In this document: positions 11,870 through 22,607 of the stretch, in pieces
Layout: every line of letters begins with the position of its first letter
Numbering within the stretch: the stretch's first letter is position 1
The notes under the pieces: generated by a model
Seen by the model: only the letters and a program-made list of their open reading frames with translations
The model's database searches: none
Told to the model about the DNA's origin: nothing
Program-made: the position numbers and the translations under genes
Source: Piscicola geometra
Taxonomy: Eukaryota > Annelida > Clitellata > Hirudinida > Piscicolidae
Direction of reading: 5' to 3'
DNA: 64,000 bases
Assembly: GCA_943735955.1 (NCBI GenBank)
Contig: OX030969.1
Coordinates: 2,924,087-2,988,086 of the forward strand

Positions 11870-12320
11870 GACATTTTTATCAAGGCCTTTTCGAAGATCT
11901 TTTTTTACTTTTTTCACATTTTGTTTTCTTTTTACCAATATTTTCCCCATCTTTTTGAGCCTTTTTTTACCTTCATTAATTTTTTTTGCTGGTTTTTGGG
12001 TTTTTCCAGTTTATTTTTTTAAAATACTTTTTAGCAAATTAGCTCGAATTAAAATCTTTCTCCTTACCTTTTATTTTCCTAATTTTCGGTTTATTTTTTT
12101 TCGTTTTTCTGATTTTTTGGAGTCTTTTCTTATGTAATCATTTGTACCTTCGATTTTGTAGTCTTTGTTTTGATCCTTGTTTTCCATTTTGTTTGAATGC
12201 ACAATGGATTCATTTTCTTTTTTTTGATTTTCAATGTTTTTAGGTTTTCTATTCCATCATTTTGTTTACCATTTTCACTGTCATATTTTTTTCATCTTGT
12301 TTGATAAATCAGCAAAACGT
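11870..12320 (-). pseudogene. Remnant of a receptor Lys-rich tail exon (K0)
   Basis: The minus strand is A-rich and Lys-coding. It matches 13690-14260 in order, including the shared block around 12238-12303 and 14148-14213. No usable frame is continuous. A tandem leftover of the tail of U-b. Confidence 0.6.
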
Positions 12321-12532
12321 TATCTCCAATTTTTTAAGATTTCTTTCAGAAACTAATATTTCAATTATTCTAATTGAATGAGACAATTCTCAGAAACGAA
12401 ACCAACAAAAAAGTGTGCTTAGAAAACGGATGCATAAATTGAAAATTAAAATTTCTTTAATCTTTTTAGCGCATTAGTGTAAACAAGCTCGTTTTATTCC
12501 AGGAACCTGTTCGTATTGAGCAACCTCCCCCT

Positions 12533-12595
12533 ACTGGTAGCAGCGTGAAGGTATAATTATTTTGAGTGACTTCACATTGCTACTAGTAGCAAGTA
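12533..12595 (+). other. Hairpin-forming sequence (20-bp stem)
   Basis: CTACTGGTAGCAGCGTGAAG pairs with CTTCACATTGCTACTAGTAG across a loop of about 20 nt: 19 of 20 positions pair if G-U is allowed. The shape fits either a pre-miRNA-like hairpin or a small inverted-repeat relic; nothing here decides. Confidence 0.4.
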
Positions 12596-12961
12596 GTTTT
12601 TTTAATAATTATTAGAGACGCGCCGATTATATTGGTATCAGAGGCATGAACTTAGAAAAAAAGACATTTAGTGTAAGGAGGAAGAACAAGAAGGGGTAAC
12701 TTTTATTGCAAGTTAGGGCGTCATCACTTGAAAGGAAGGACAAAATAAATATTTTCATCGGGGCTTCCCGGAGAATCGCTTCGTATTCGCTTACGAGTTT
12801 TGATAAATAAATATTTAGTATAGGGCCAATTAGTGGCTACTTGGCGTCAGCTCTTGTCGTTTTAATTTTTTTAAATAATAAAATCTATATGTAAAATCAC
12901 ATTTAGTTCGTTCAATGTCCAATTTTCTATACATTTATTTTTCGAATGAAATTTTAGTTTA

Positions 12962-13650
12962 CCGTAAAACAGCATGCAAAGGCGCTCTTTTTTTAATTTA
13001 TGGAATTGACCTTCAAAAGCTAGTGCGCCTTATACGTGGTGTTTTTCATTTAACAAGCTTGGAAACTCCAAGACACATTACCAGGCATTCACACTTTTTA
13101 ATGAATAACTGGCTCTATGATAGTTTTTCAATGAAAAAATAAATTGACAATTCTGAAATCATAACTAATTAGTCAAAATAAAAAAGAAATAGTTTCAAAT
13201 TGAGATCAAAGGGTCTTTAAATGGAGGGTGGTTTGATCTTTTTTGTTATAGTTATAGTAAAAAAAAATTCAAAGAATCAACACTATAAAAATAAATGTTT
13301 TAATAACTCGATAACAACTTACAAGTGAATTGCGAGACAAGCCTTTACTTTGAAATTGATATTTTAACTACTTTTTAATTTTAAATAAGTTGAAATCATT
13401 ATCGTCAATCTCACATAATAACACTTCAAATTAAGTTTTCATGCATATTTCACGTTGTTTTCTGATTTCCCTATTAAATTTTCTTGCCTTTATTTGTCAA
13501 TATTTAAAAATTAAACCTTTCGAATGACGTAGATTTGGGAATTCAGCATTAATGGTTTTCCATCTCTGTAATCGTCTAGTTATTTTTACAATTATTTTTG
13601 TATATATTTAAATCAAACTCGGGGTGCGCTTTATACATGGTGTTTTACGG
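12962..13650. mobile_element. TA-flanked Tc1/mariner-like non-autonomous element
   Basis: The left end CCGTAAAACAGCATGCAAAG and the right end, which inverts to CCGTAAAACACCATGTATAA, are flanked by TA on both sides (12960-12961, 13651-13652). A further copy of the end motif lies inside at 13020-13045. No transposase. A related end occurs at 20755 in the FReD gene. Confidence 0.7.
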
Positions 13651-13699
13651 TAAATTCTAAATTAAATATTTCTTTTGTTACCAAAATATGTTATGATAT

Positions 13700-16103
13700 A
13701 ATTTTCGACATTTTATTGAAGTTCTTTCGATTGATTGATCATCTTTTTTTTTAACTTTTTGCACATTTCATCCCCCCCAATATTGTCCCATCATTTTGGG
13801 AATCTTTTTGACATCGTTTTTTTTTCGTTTCTGGTGTTTTCCAATATATTTTCAATTTTTGTCTTTTTAGCGAATCAACTCGAATTAAAGGCTTTCTCAT
13901 TACTTTTTTTTATACTTCCAATTTCTTTTGATTTTTTGTTTGTTTTTCTTATTCTTTTTTTCGGAATATTTATTTTCGAAGTCATTTCTAGCTTTGCTTT
14001 CATAGCCTTTGTTTTCATATTTTTTTCAATTTTGTTTAAATTTATAATGGATTCAGAGTTCTGACTCTTTTTTTCTATAAATTTCTTCTTCTGTGATATA
14101 GAAGTTTCAAACGTTTCATCACTTGCTTTTTTTCTATTTCTTATGTTTTTAGGTTTTCCTATTCCATCATTTTGTTTACCATTTTCACTCTCATATTTTT
14201 CTTCATCTTGTTTTATATCTTCTTTTACATCTTTTATTTCAGTTCCAGTATTATTTGTTCCGCTTCTGGATAACTAAGTATTTTTGGTTCTAATTTGTAA
14301 CTGGTCTCTTCTTCATATTTTTTGATTTTTCATGATCTTCATTACCCATTGACCCAATTTGCCTGTCACCTTCAGTAATCCTCCCTTCATCTTGTGGCTC
14401 CATGTTTTTCCCTCTTTCGTTTTCATGAGTAATATTTTTTAAGAACCTTTAAAAAAATATTTTTATAACTAAATAAAATAAAAAATAGTTTACTTCTGAA
14501 AAAAATTAATATGTTGGATATGCATTTTTATTAGCAATTTTTGTTTTCTAAAGTAGGCGCGTCTTATACATGGACTTCCACGGTGGGCCAAATTTAGGAT
14601 CTCCTTTAATAATACATAACTAAAACTTTAAAAGCTTATCGAGCCTAAGGCTTCTGAATACTTGAGAACAACGTTGTTTTTATTGAACTTCCAGTAATAC
14701 AGATCAAGTCATCTAATACGGTATCCTTATTGACTGCGCAATAGTGAAATGAAAGCTGTATTCAGGGCGATAAGCTACAGTAGTTATATTTATTATTTCA
14801 AACTTCAACAATTGTCAGACAAATGGATTTTCCTTTTATCTTGCGACATTCGATAAATATGATACAAAGAAAAATTTTATTTTCTGAAATAAATATTTTA
14901 AATAAAAAATGTAAGGACGAACTCGTATCCAGCTAAGAGGAGGAAAACAGTGGCAATGGCCATTATAACGAGAAACCACTTGAAGTAGTGCCATGGCCCT
15001 GCAGAATCATGAAAACGCTGTGAGCTTTAACATTCTTGATATTAAGAAGCCCATGGCTCAAAGTACAACTATTTTTTGAACACGACCACGATTATGCCGC
15101 ATGAGTGTGAATTTAGGATTGGTCGACCTTGTCGATATTTACAGGAAACATAAAAAACCTCTAGTTGTTTTTTCCAGAAATCGTTCTGGAGCTGATGAGA
15201 AGTTTTTTGTGTTGATTTTTTCTGGTCCTGCTTCTATGATGATGTTTTCTGCTATGATTGTTTATTGAAACAGGCAGATTATAAAGTTTTTAATGTTAAA
15301 TGATGCAGTTTTGAAACGTTGATTGGGAGAGATATCATAATTTTAGTTTAAAATATTAATATAGTATCATTAAAATTTAATCATTCAACATATTTCCAAA
15401 ATTCATAGTTCCTAGTTTCTTATTTAGCCGGCAAAAAACTTTTATATATAAATAGTTGTAAACTAAAAGAATGATATTGCATTCTTAAAATTGCATCATT
15501 AAATATTTTTTATAAATTAATATTGTTCTGCGAAACAAAAATGTAATTTGTGAACGGTATTAAAAATTTTAACACAGGCTTATCCCTATAAAATCTATTA
15601 AAATTTTTTGGTCAGCCCTGAAGAGCTAGAGAAATCACCATACCGTTTCAGTTTCCTTCTTTTCACTGTGGTCAGTAGGTCTTCATGGGACCCCCAAGAT
15701 TTGCAGCACATCGCCACCCCCGCTGTGACTTACATCTTTTTCAATATGCGATTCTCTGTTAGTCGTCTTTTCCAAAAATACAACAAAAACAAAATTCTAC
15801 ACAAAAACTTTTAAAAATAAAATCTCCAAAACAAAACGCAAGCACATGACATAAATAGACAAGTGTGATCAAACGGCACTAACCCTGCGTAACTTGTGTA
15901 TCCGAGTTATAACCGTATTCAGGAATGCTGTACACCTCAAAGGCGCACAAGACCATAGACAAAGCTTTGTTCGATAAAGCTTTTTCCGATAACATTGAAC
16001 ACGTAATTCCTGCGTAGCGGTTTTTTTCGACCCGCTTGCACTTGTGTTTTCTCACCTCAAATGTGGTCAGGTCGCCGCTGAACCGACCACAAGCTTTCTT
16101 CAT
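13700..16103 (-). pseudogene. Receptor array unit U-b, truncated and decayed
   Basis: Recognisable exons (minus): second F5/8 half at about 15885-16103 (NRYAGITCS..LCAFEVYS), ending phase 1; a diverged linker near 15200-15277 (GPEKINTKNFSSAPERFLE); membrane exon 14923-14998 (PWHYFKWFLVIMAIATVFLL), phase 1 to 2; tail exon from 14446 reading EFLKNITHENERGKNMEPQ until a stop at 14290-14292. Lys-coding debris follows to about 13700. The signal-peptide and first F5/8 exons were not found. The phases match the family, which supports a single gene running from the F5/8 domain into the tail. It could still make a short-tailed protein, but lacks a start. Confidence 0.6.
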
Positions 16104-16430
16104 CTCTTTTTCTAGTTTTTCACTCGCTTAAAAACCGTCAGTTAGAAAAGGCTTACAACGCATCTTTTCCACAGACTTTTTTTTTTCTATTTGACTGTCT
16201 ATCTTTCCTGTTTTTGCTGGGTTGTGAAAACTTCAACAGACGCTGCAACAGGCTAGGATAAAAACACTAACCAGCAATATGAAACAAAATTCACGTAAAT
16301 GAAATATGGATGGTTGATTTTTTATCTATTTTGTGTGCTGAATCTGAACATAAAATCTGTTTTTTCACGATTAAAAGTTTTAATCGCCATTAATCGTATT
16401 TTAACGCATTGTTTTTAGCATATTTAACAT

Positions 16431-16434
<4 letters not shown>

Positions 16435-16471
<37 letters not shown>

Positions 16472-16642
16472 CCGAGCATTATTATAGTGGCGTATAACCC
16501 GAAAGGGCTTCCAGGCCACTTAGGCTGCATATTTTCATTTGCGCCTTTGGGTTACTAGGGCATTGGTTGCACTTGAACCTAGGACCTTTCATTATTGGCC
16601 AAGCGGAGAGACGTTGCCGACTCAGCTACCCGTTCACCCATT
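16435..16642 (-). repeat. tRNA-derived SINE, family B, with (ATT)n tail
   Basis: Reverse complement starts GAACGGGTAGCTGAGTCGGC (box A-like), then CCTAGGTTCAAGTGCAACC (box B), then a body ending CGGGTTATACGCCACTATAA, with an AAT trinucleotide run at 16435-16468. A second full copy is at 33878-34060 and a fragment at 53232-53281. Confidence 0.85.
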
Positions 16643-16689
16643 AGTGTGAAACAGTATTTAAATATTTTTTCTTACAATAATAATAAAAA

Positions 16690-17330
16690 TTTTATCAGAT
16701 TTTTTTTAATTCTCAAAAAATTGAATCTATAATTTAGAAAAATGCAAATGTCACACTTTATTTTCAAACCAGTTACCCAAGCAAAAAAGTAATCCACATA
16801 TGAAAGAAAAAAAACGAATCAATAAATAATAAAAAATGCAATTTTCACACATCCTTTTTGAGCCAGTTACTCGAGCAAACAAGTTTTTCAACAAAAGTTG
16901 GATTTAAAGAGACTCTTTTCTTGCTAACTATGTGTCCTGACAAGCTGAATAGACGTTCACATGGAACTGTACTTGCAGAAAATGACAAGTACTTTCTTGC
17001 CAGTTTCGCAAGAGCTGGATATGCCCTTCGTGTTGTTTTCGCCATAAAAAGGACAACTCTCAAAACCTACCTTAGATTCTATTCTATACCGTTTAATGAT
17101 TGACTTAGTAATAATTGAAGTATCTTCATCTTCAGAATCTGTAGTTACACATGTTTGTAGTCTTTTGTTTGGTGAAGGTTGCATAGTTTGAGGTTTTCTT
17201 CACTTCTTGAAGTTTTTCTAACCATTTCCTTTTTTAGAAAACATTTTGAGCTTTTAAATCGGAGTCTAATGCTGTGACAATTCTTGACCATTGGACTTTC
17301 CTTTTATTCAACTCTGATTTCTGCTTTTTG
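16690..17330 (-). mobile_element. hAT-4 transposase fragment
   Basis: The minus strand at 16848-17040 encodes YPALAKLARKYLSFSAS followed by TVPCERLFSLSGHIVSKKR and an LVCSSNWLKKDV end. This is the hAT C-terminal dimerisation domain at the end of the protein. Upstream coding sequence (to about 17330) is frameshifted. Subterminal TTTTAATCGCC motifs lie at 16380. The catalytic region is absent or unrecognisable. Confidence 0.8.
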
Positions 17331-17339
17331 AAAAGCCAT

Positions 17340-18100
17340 TCAGTTTTGCCTCTCAAATAATTATCATTTGGTTTCCCGAACAAAGAACTCGTCTCTTAAT
17401 GCTTATTAAGACGTTTCAATGCGCAATTAATTGTCATTCATGTTTTTCCGAACAAAGAACTCGCCTCCAAGCGCTCATTACGACACGTCACAAAAGGATT
17501 CTAACAATAGAAATGAAAAAAAATTTAAGATGAGAATTTATATTTTGTTACTTTGATTTTCAAAAAAAGCATTCTCAACAACAACAAAAATAAATATTTA
17601 AATTATTTGTTAAAATGATTGTTTAGAGGTTTATTCTACAATCATTGAAAAAGAAATTGATGCAAAATAAATGTTTAAAGCATAGAGCACAAAAAACAGT
17701 TTGTTAAAATATAGTTAATGAAAAAATTTCCAAAACTCACTCAATGTTTGTTAAAAGTAAAAAAATTATTGTTGAAAATCTTTTTGGCTAAAAACAAAAG
17801 TAAAATTGAAAATTAGAAAGAGAAAAAAATTATGAACAACATTTTTGCATTGTTTTATTTAGTTTTAATGAAGTTGCCGTAATAATGCATTATAGATTAT
17901 TTCGAAACCACTGAACAAAGGATATCCCTCTTAAGATGAAAAAACATTTTGAAATGAGCAGTATTTTGTTTAAGAGAAGATTAATTGTACTTCAAATAGG
18001 CATTGAATTGTGTCTTATTGTTCTTATTGTTTTAAAGATCTCTTTCTAAGAAAGTCCGTGAGCACTTTATCCGTTTTCTGTTTCCATAATCATCGATCCA
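17340..18100. other. AT-rich intergenic region
   Basis: No gene seen. 17385-17500 holds a near-direct repeat (CGAACAAAGAACTCG twice, about 67 bp apart). The rest lies upstream of the FReD gene. Confidence 0.4.
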
Positions 18101-18104
18101 CTTG

Positions 18105-18185
18105 AGTGTGTGTGTGTTTGTGTGTGTTTGTGTGTGTGTGTGTGTGTGTGTAAGAGTGCGTGTGTTGGTGCGTGTGTTGGTGTTT
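18105..18185. repeat. (GT)n microsatellite
   Basis: GTGTGTGTGTGTTTGTGTGT and similar runs about 200 bp before the start of the FReD gene. Open frames across it are artefacts. Confidence 0.9.
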
Positions 18186-18386
18186 TTTGTGTATTCGTTG
18201 TTTTCTCAACATCTTTTTGTATATTTTTGGTTGGTTTGTACTATGAAATAAATTGCAAAACATGTTCGTGCTATTCACCAATCAGTCTTTATATGAGCAT
18301 TCATCGTATGTCAGAATGTCGAACATACTTGCTTACTTAAACATTTGCTCATATAGAGCGACATTTTGCTCTTTTCCTGAGCTATC

Positions 18387-21384
18387 ATGCAAGAAAACAA
18401 CGTATTTTTCGTGTTTTCAGTTGCAATTTGTTTTATCGCGGGGTTCTTTTGTCATTCTTTGTACAAAAGCTGTCAAGATGGTGGTGGTGGTAGTTTTTGC
18501 CGTCTCCAAGATGAGACGGTTGTCATAGTGGTGAGCAGATATTCGACAAAAGTGGAATGTTCCAGTTTTTGTGAACTTCTCAATTCTAAACTCTCTTCCT
18601 ACGATCCATACAACAACATTTCCTTTGGCTCGATGCAGTATTCTCCTGCTTCCAATGCAACCTACGTGAACGCCTTCGAAACCTGCTCTGGCTTCAACTT
18701 CTTGAGCGACTCGGGCGTCTGTCAGCTCTTCCCACCCTCCACTCAGGCGTGGATTGCTGCTTCCAACTCCAGCACTTGCCAGTACTACCATGTAAGCCTT
18801 TTGTACGTTTGCATTTGCAATTATAATCTGATCTTTCAGCTCTGTCCAGTCTTCGTTATAAATACCTCCTACTGTACCTTGTTCCCACTCTCTCATCGTA
18901 CGAGAAATCAAGTTTTGGCCCGTGTCCGACAAAGACCTGTGAGTATTCACATGAAATTCGATTTTATCAATATTCATTTTCAGATGTATTAAAGTTTCTA
19001 AAGAATAAAACCCACAAGATTCCTATTCAGACCAGGGAGACTGCCACGACGTTCCAGGGGTCGACGAGTCAGACAAGGGCATTTATTGGATCTCCATCAA
19101 TGATTTAGTACTTCCCGTCTACTGCTTCTTCAACGCAAGCAAGAAATACACGGTAATTCTTTGTCGTTTTCAAACTCATGAGCATCGGTGCAATAAATGG
19201 AATTTTTAAGACTGATGAGAAATTGTCAATAATTAGCAAATAGGGTTCACGCGTTCAATTTGACAAATCAAAAAGAACAATAGATGAAGATTAAACTAAA
19301 TGCATAAGTTGTGAAACACTTTTATAAAAAAATAATCTGAATAGAATAGATTTATGATGGGTTTCAGAAATTTTATTATTTTCGTGATTATGGCTTGCCG
19401 ACAAGAATAGGTAAATGAGGGTTATGAGCTGGCAGTAATTTCAAAAAAAACCGGGTTATGTTTCAATTAAAATAAACTTGAAGGTGTTTCAGAGGAGGGT
19501 GAGTGCAGACGTGAACTTCACCAGGGATTGGCAGTCCTACAAGATGGGTTTTGGAGACCTGAACGGAAGTTTCTGGCTTGGTAGTTGATATTTGTATGTC
19601 ATGAAGAAGAGCAAAAATGAGCATGATTTCGGCGTAAATTCATTTTGTTTATTTATGATTTACGTGTAAATTTAGTTTCTTTATCTATTATTTAAGTGTA
19701 ACTTTTTATTCTTTATTCACGATTTACGTATAAATTCATTTTATTTATTCATGATTTACGTATAAATTCATTTTATTTATTCATGATTTACGTATAAATT
19801 CATTTTATTTATTCATGATTTACGTATAAATTCATTTTATTTATTCATGATTTACGTTCAAATTTAGTTATGATTCACGTGTAAATTTATTTTATTTATT
19901 TATACTTACGTGTAAATTTATTTTATTTATCTATGATTCACGTGTAAATTTATTTTTATTAATGATATACATTTAAATTCATTTGATTTATTTATGATTC
20001 ACGTGTAAATTCAGTCATTTTTTATGATTTACGCCTCAATTTATGTAATTTATTTAGGACTTACGTGTAAATTTATTAAATTCATTCATGATTTACGTCT
20101 ATCAGGTTCAACTATTTTTCAACATTTATTCATCGACAAACGAAGCAAACGAACAAGAGCAGCATTCAAGCTCCCGCAAACTCCGAATCACAAAACTTGC
20201 AGGAAACGAGTTGGTGCACAAAATGACGTCATCAAGGTCCTATGGCATGAGGGTGTACGTCGAAACGTTTGCTGGCGAGTCTGCCTACCAGGACTACGCG
20301 GCCTTTCTTCTGCACTCAGAGGCCTCCAACTACTCACTACAGTTTTATTCCAGTTCAGGAACTGCCGGTGCGATTATAAGTAAACAAAATGTGAAACTGC
20401 TTTAATCAACTTTTAAAAACAATATTTCTTTTTTTATTAAACAACATCGATTGATTAAATGCTTTAACAAATATTAATAAAATAATAAAAAAAGTTCTTG
20501 AACATTATAATTGAAGATTTAAAAAAAGTGCCGAGATTTTTATTTCGATAGATGACTTGATTTTGAATCTTATTTTGCAAATTGTTGAAAATATCAGTAT
20601 AATGAAAAATGCTAAGATTATAACTTTGGTCTTGTCCATAATAAAGTCTATGATTCACATTCAAGATATACTTGCTGATATTCTTGTTTGAATGTCCTCC
20701 AATAATTGTATGAGTGGTTACTATTTGTTTTCATCAGCCTATTACGAAAAAATACCGTAAAACACTATGTATAATGCGCACCTTTTCTTTCAATTTTGCT
20801 CTTAAAAGTTTTCCTATCACGCGAATTTTAAATGTTTGCAATAGTAAAATGATGGATGCTTTCGATCTAACAAACTAATTATAGTTTATATATATATTTT
20901 TTTTGTGAAAAAACATCTGCTAGACATTTTAAGTAACTGTCATTTTGTCGGGACCACGGTGTTATTGAAAAATTGAGCAAAAAAACTGCGCGTTATAAAA
21001 AAGTTTCAATCATTGTTTGGCTGAAATCAATTTTGGTTTGAGCCCTAATATTGTTTTGAAAATAAATTTGAAAGATATTATAATGAATATTGAAAAACAT
21101 AATAAAACTTCAAAAATTAAACAAACCCCTCAGGGCAAAGTCTTCACATAAACCGATCCTTTTCCACTCCTGACCAGGACAACGACTTGCATGCAACTAG
21201 ATTTTGTGCGGTGGCATTCAAGTGTGGTTGGTGGTTCAGAGCGTGCCACAGAGGCATCTTGAACGGTTTGTACCTCACCCCTCAAACCATCTACTCTCCC
21301 TACGACATGGCCATCAGTTGGGGCTCATTCAAACCTTTAAGTGTGCCCTTGAAGTACTCCCTCATGATGCTGACAAGAGAGTGA
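18387..21384 (+). CDS. Fibrinogen-related (FReD) protein with N-terminal Cys-rich region
   Basis: Six exons with consistent phase: 18387-18791, 18840-18938, 19036-19152, 19493-19580, 20146-20367 and 21134-21384, giving 393 aa. The N-terminus [20 protein letters not shown] is a signal or signal-anchor. A Cys-rich region follows (about residues 30-135; [21 protein letters not shown]), PAN-like in spacing. The fibrinogen C-terminal domain fills about residues 169-393: DCHDV...GIYWI.., [40 protein letters not shown], the calcium-site stretch TPDQDNDL and [17 protein letters not shown]. Such proteins are usually secreted or surface pattern-recognition lectins. The exon 3 acceptor is chosen at CAGACCAG|GGA; using the nearer AG would break phase. 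The exon 5 acceptor (ACGAAG|CA) is weak. It is convergent with unit U-c downstream. Confidence 0.85.
19630..20100. repeat. Intronic 32-bp minisatellite
   Basis: About 13 diverged copies of TTTATTTATTCATGATTTAC plus GTATAAATTCATT in intron 4 of the FReD gene. It accounts for the long spacing between the two central fibrinogen exons. Confidence 0.85.
20755..21050. mobile_element. Tc1/mariner-like end sequence in FReD intron 5
   Basis: CCGTAAAACACTATGTATAA followed by TGCGCACC after a TA, matching the ends of the element at 12962-13650. A clear partner end was not found, so it is probably a truncated copy. Confidence 0.4.
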
Positions 21385-21499
21385 AAACCAGTTTTTCAAA
21401 TCGTTTTCACAAAACTCTAAAATTCTTTTTTCATTCTAGTTTAATATTTTTACACATTCAAAAAGATTCTTTGAAGCAATTTTATTCACATCTATGAAA

Positions 21500-22600
21500 C
21501 TCTCTTGTGCAACAAATTGTCGATATGATTGTTTTGAAACCTTTCATAAGGAATAGATCGTATCTGAGTGCCATTCAAGAAATGAAAAAAAGCAAAATGT
21601 TCAAAAGAATGTGAAACTTTTTTATTCTTTTTATGATAAATCTTTGTCCTTAGAAAGCTTTTTTTCCAAATAATGATGTCAAATAAATAAGCAACTACTT
21701 CTCATTGAAATAATTAGACGATCGTGTCATTTGCAATCCAGAGTCAGCCAAAACTTCAATTTACCCATTCTTTGTATGTAGTGTGTTAACTTTATTTGAA
21801 AGTCTAGATCTTGATCTTTAGTTCACTACAAAGCCCTTCTGCTGCAGTCGGCTGATACAGACTGAGTCAGCATCATGTCAAGTTTCAACCAGCAACAGTC
21901 CATTTATCCTGCGCTCTCTCATGGTCTCCAGAACATCATCCACCTCATCATGGAAATACCTAGTGTTGAGTAGGCCCCGCACTACTGTAAGCCTTTGTGA
22001 CAATCAACGTTCTCATGGACAACTGGCAAATGGTTTCTGAGAGATCGCCAGCTTTGGCGTTCCTTCATATGTTTTCCGCTTTGGAATTACTAGAAAAGAC
22101 CTCGTCACAAACAATGAAACTGTTTTTCATGTTTTTTGAAAAATACCGAAAAAATAACTAGATTCAAAAAATGGTTTTAGAGTATTCACAGAAAATAAAG
22201 AACGCTTTTTGTTGTTTAACTTCTTGCTTTTATAATTAAAATTTAATATATATATGAAAAAACTTGATGTAAATTATTCAAGAAAAAATTAAAATTTAAT
22301 TGACACTTATAAATTTTTACAAATAATTCAAATTATTTTTTAAATAGGTCGATATTGTAAAATTATTTTAAACATAACACGTGAAGGATAATGTTAGTTT
22401 TGAACATTAGACGTGAAGGATTGTCTTCATTTTGAACATACTTTGGTATTAACGTGGTTTAATTTAGTCAAGTCTATTGCATAATAATTTTAAGAACATT
22501 CAGACCCTTTAACCCATCCTTCCCAGAATCTCTTTAAATGGACTGCAAACCATTTTCCTAACTTTTTTTCTGTATTTTTTTCACCCTAGTTTTTGATATA
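21500..22600. other. Intergenic region between FReD gene and U-c tail
   Basis: No complete gene. The minus strand near 21880-21990 has a short open stretch reading RYFHDEVDDVLETMRERR with no recognised relatives. 22260-22440 matches sequence downstream of the tails of U-d (34080-34200) and U-f/K5 (58880-59010), so it is shared 3' flank of the array genes. Confidence 0.45.
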
Positions 22601-22607
22601 TTTCTAT

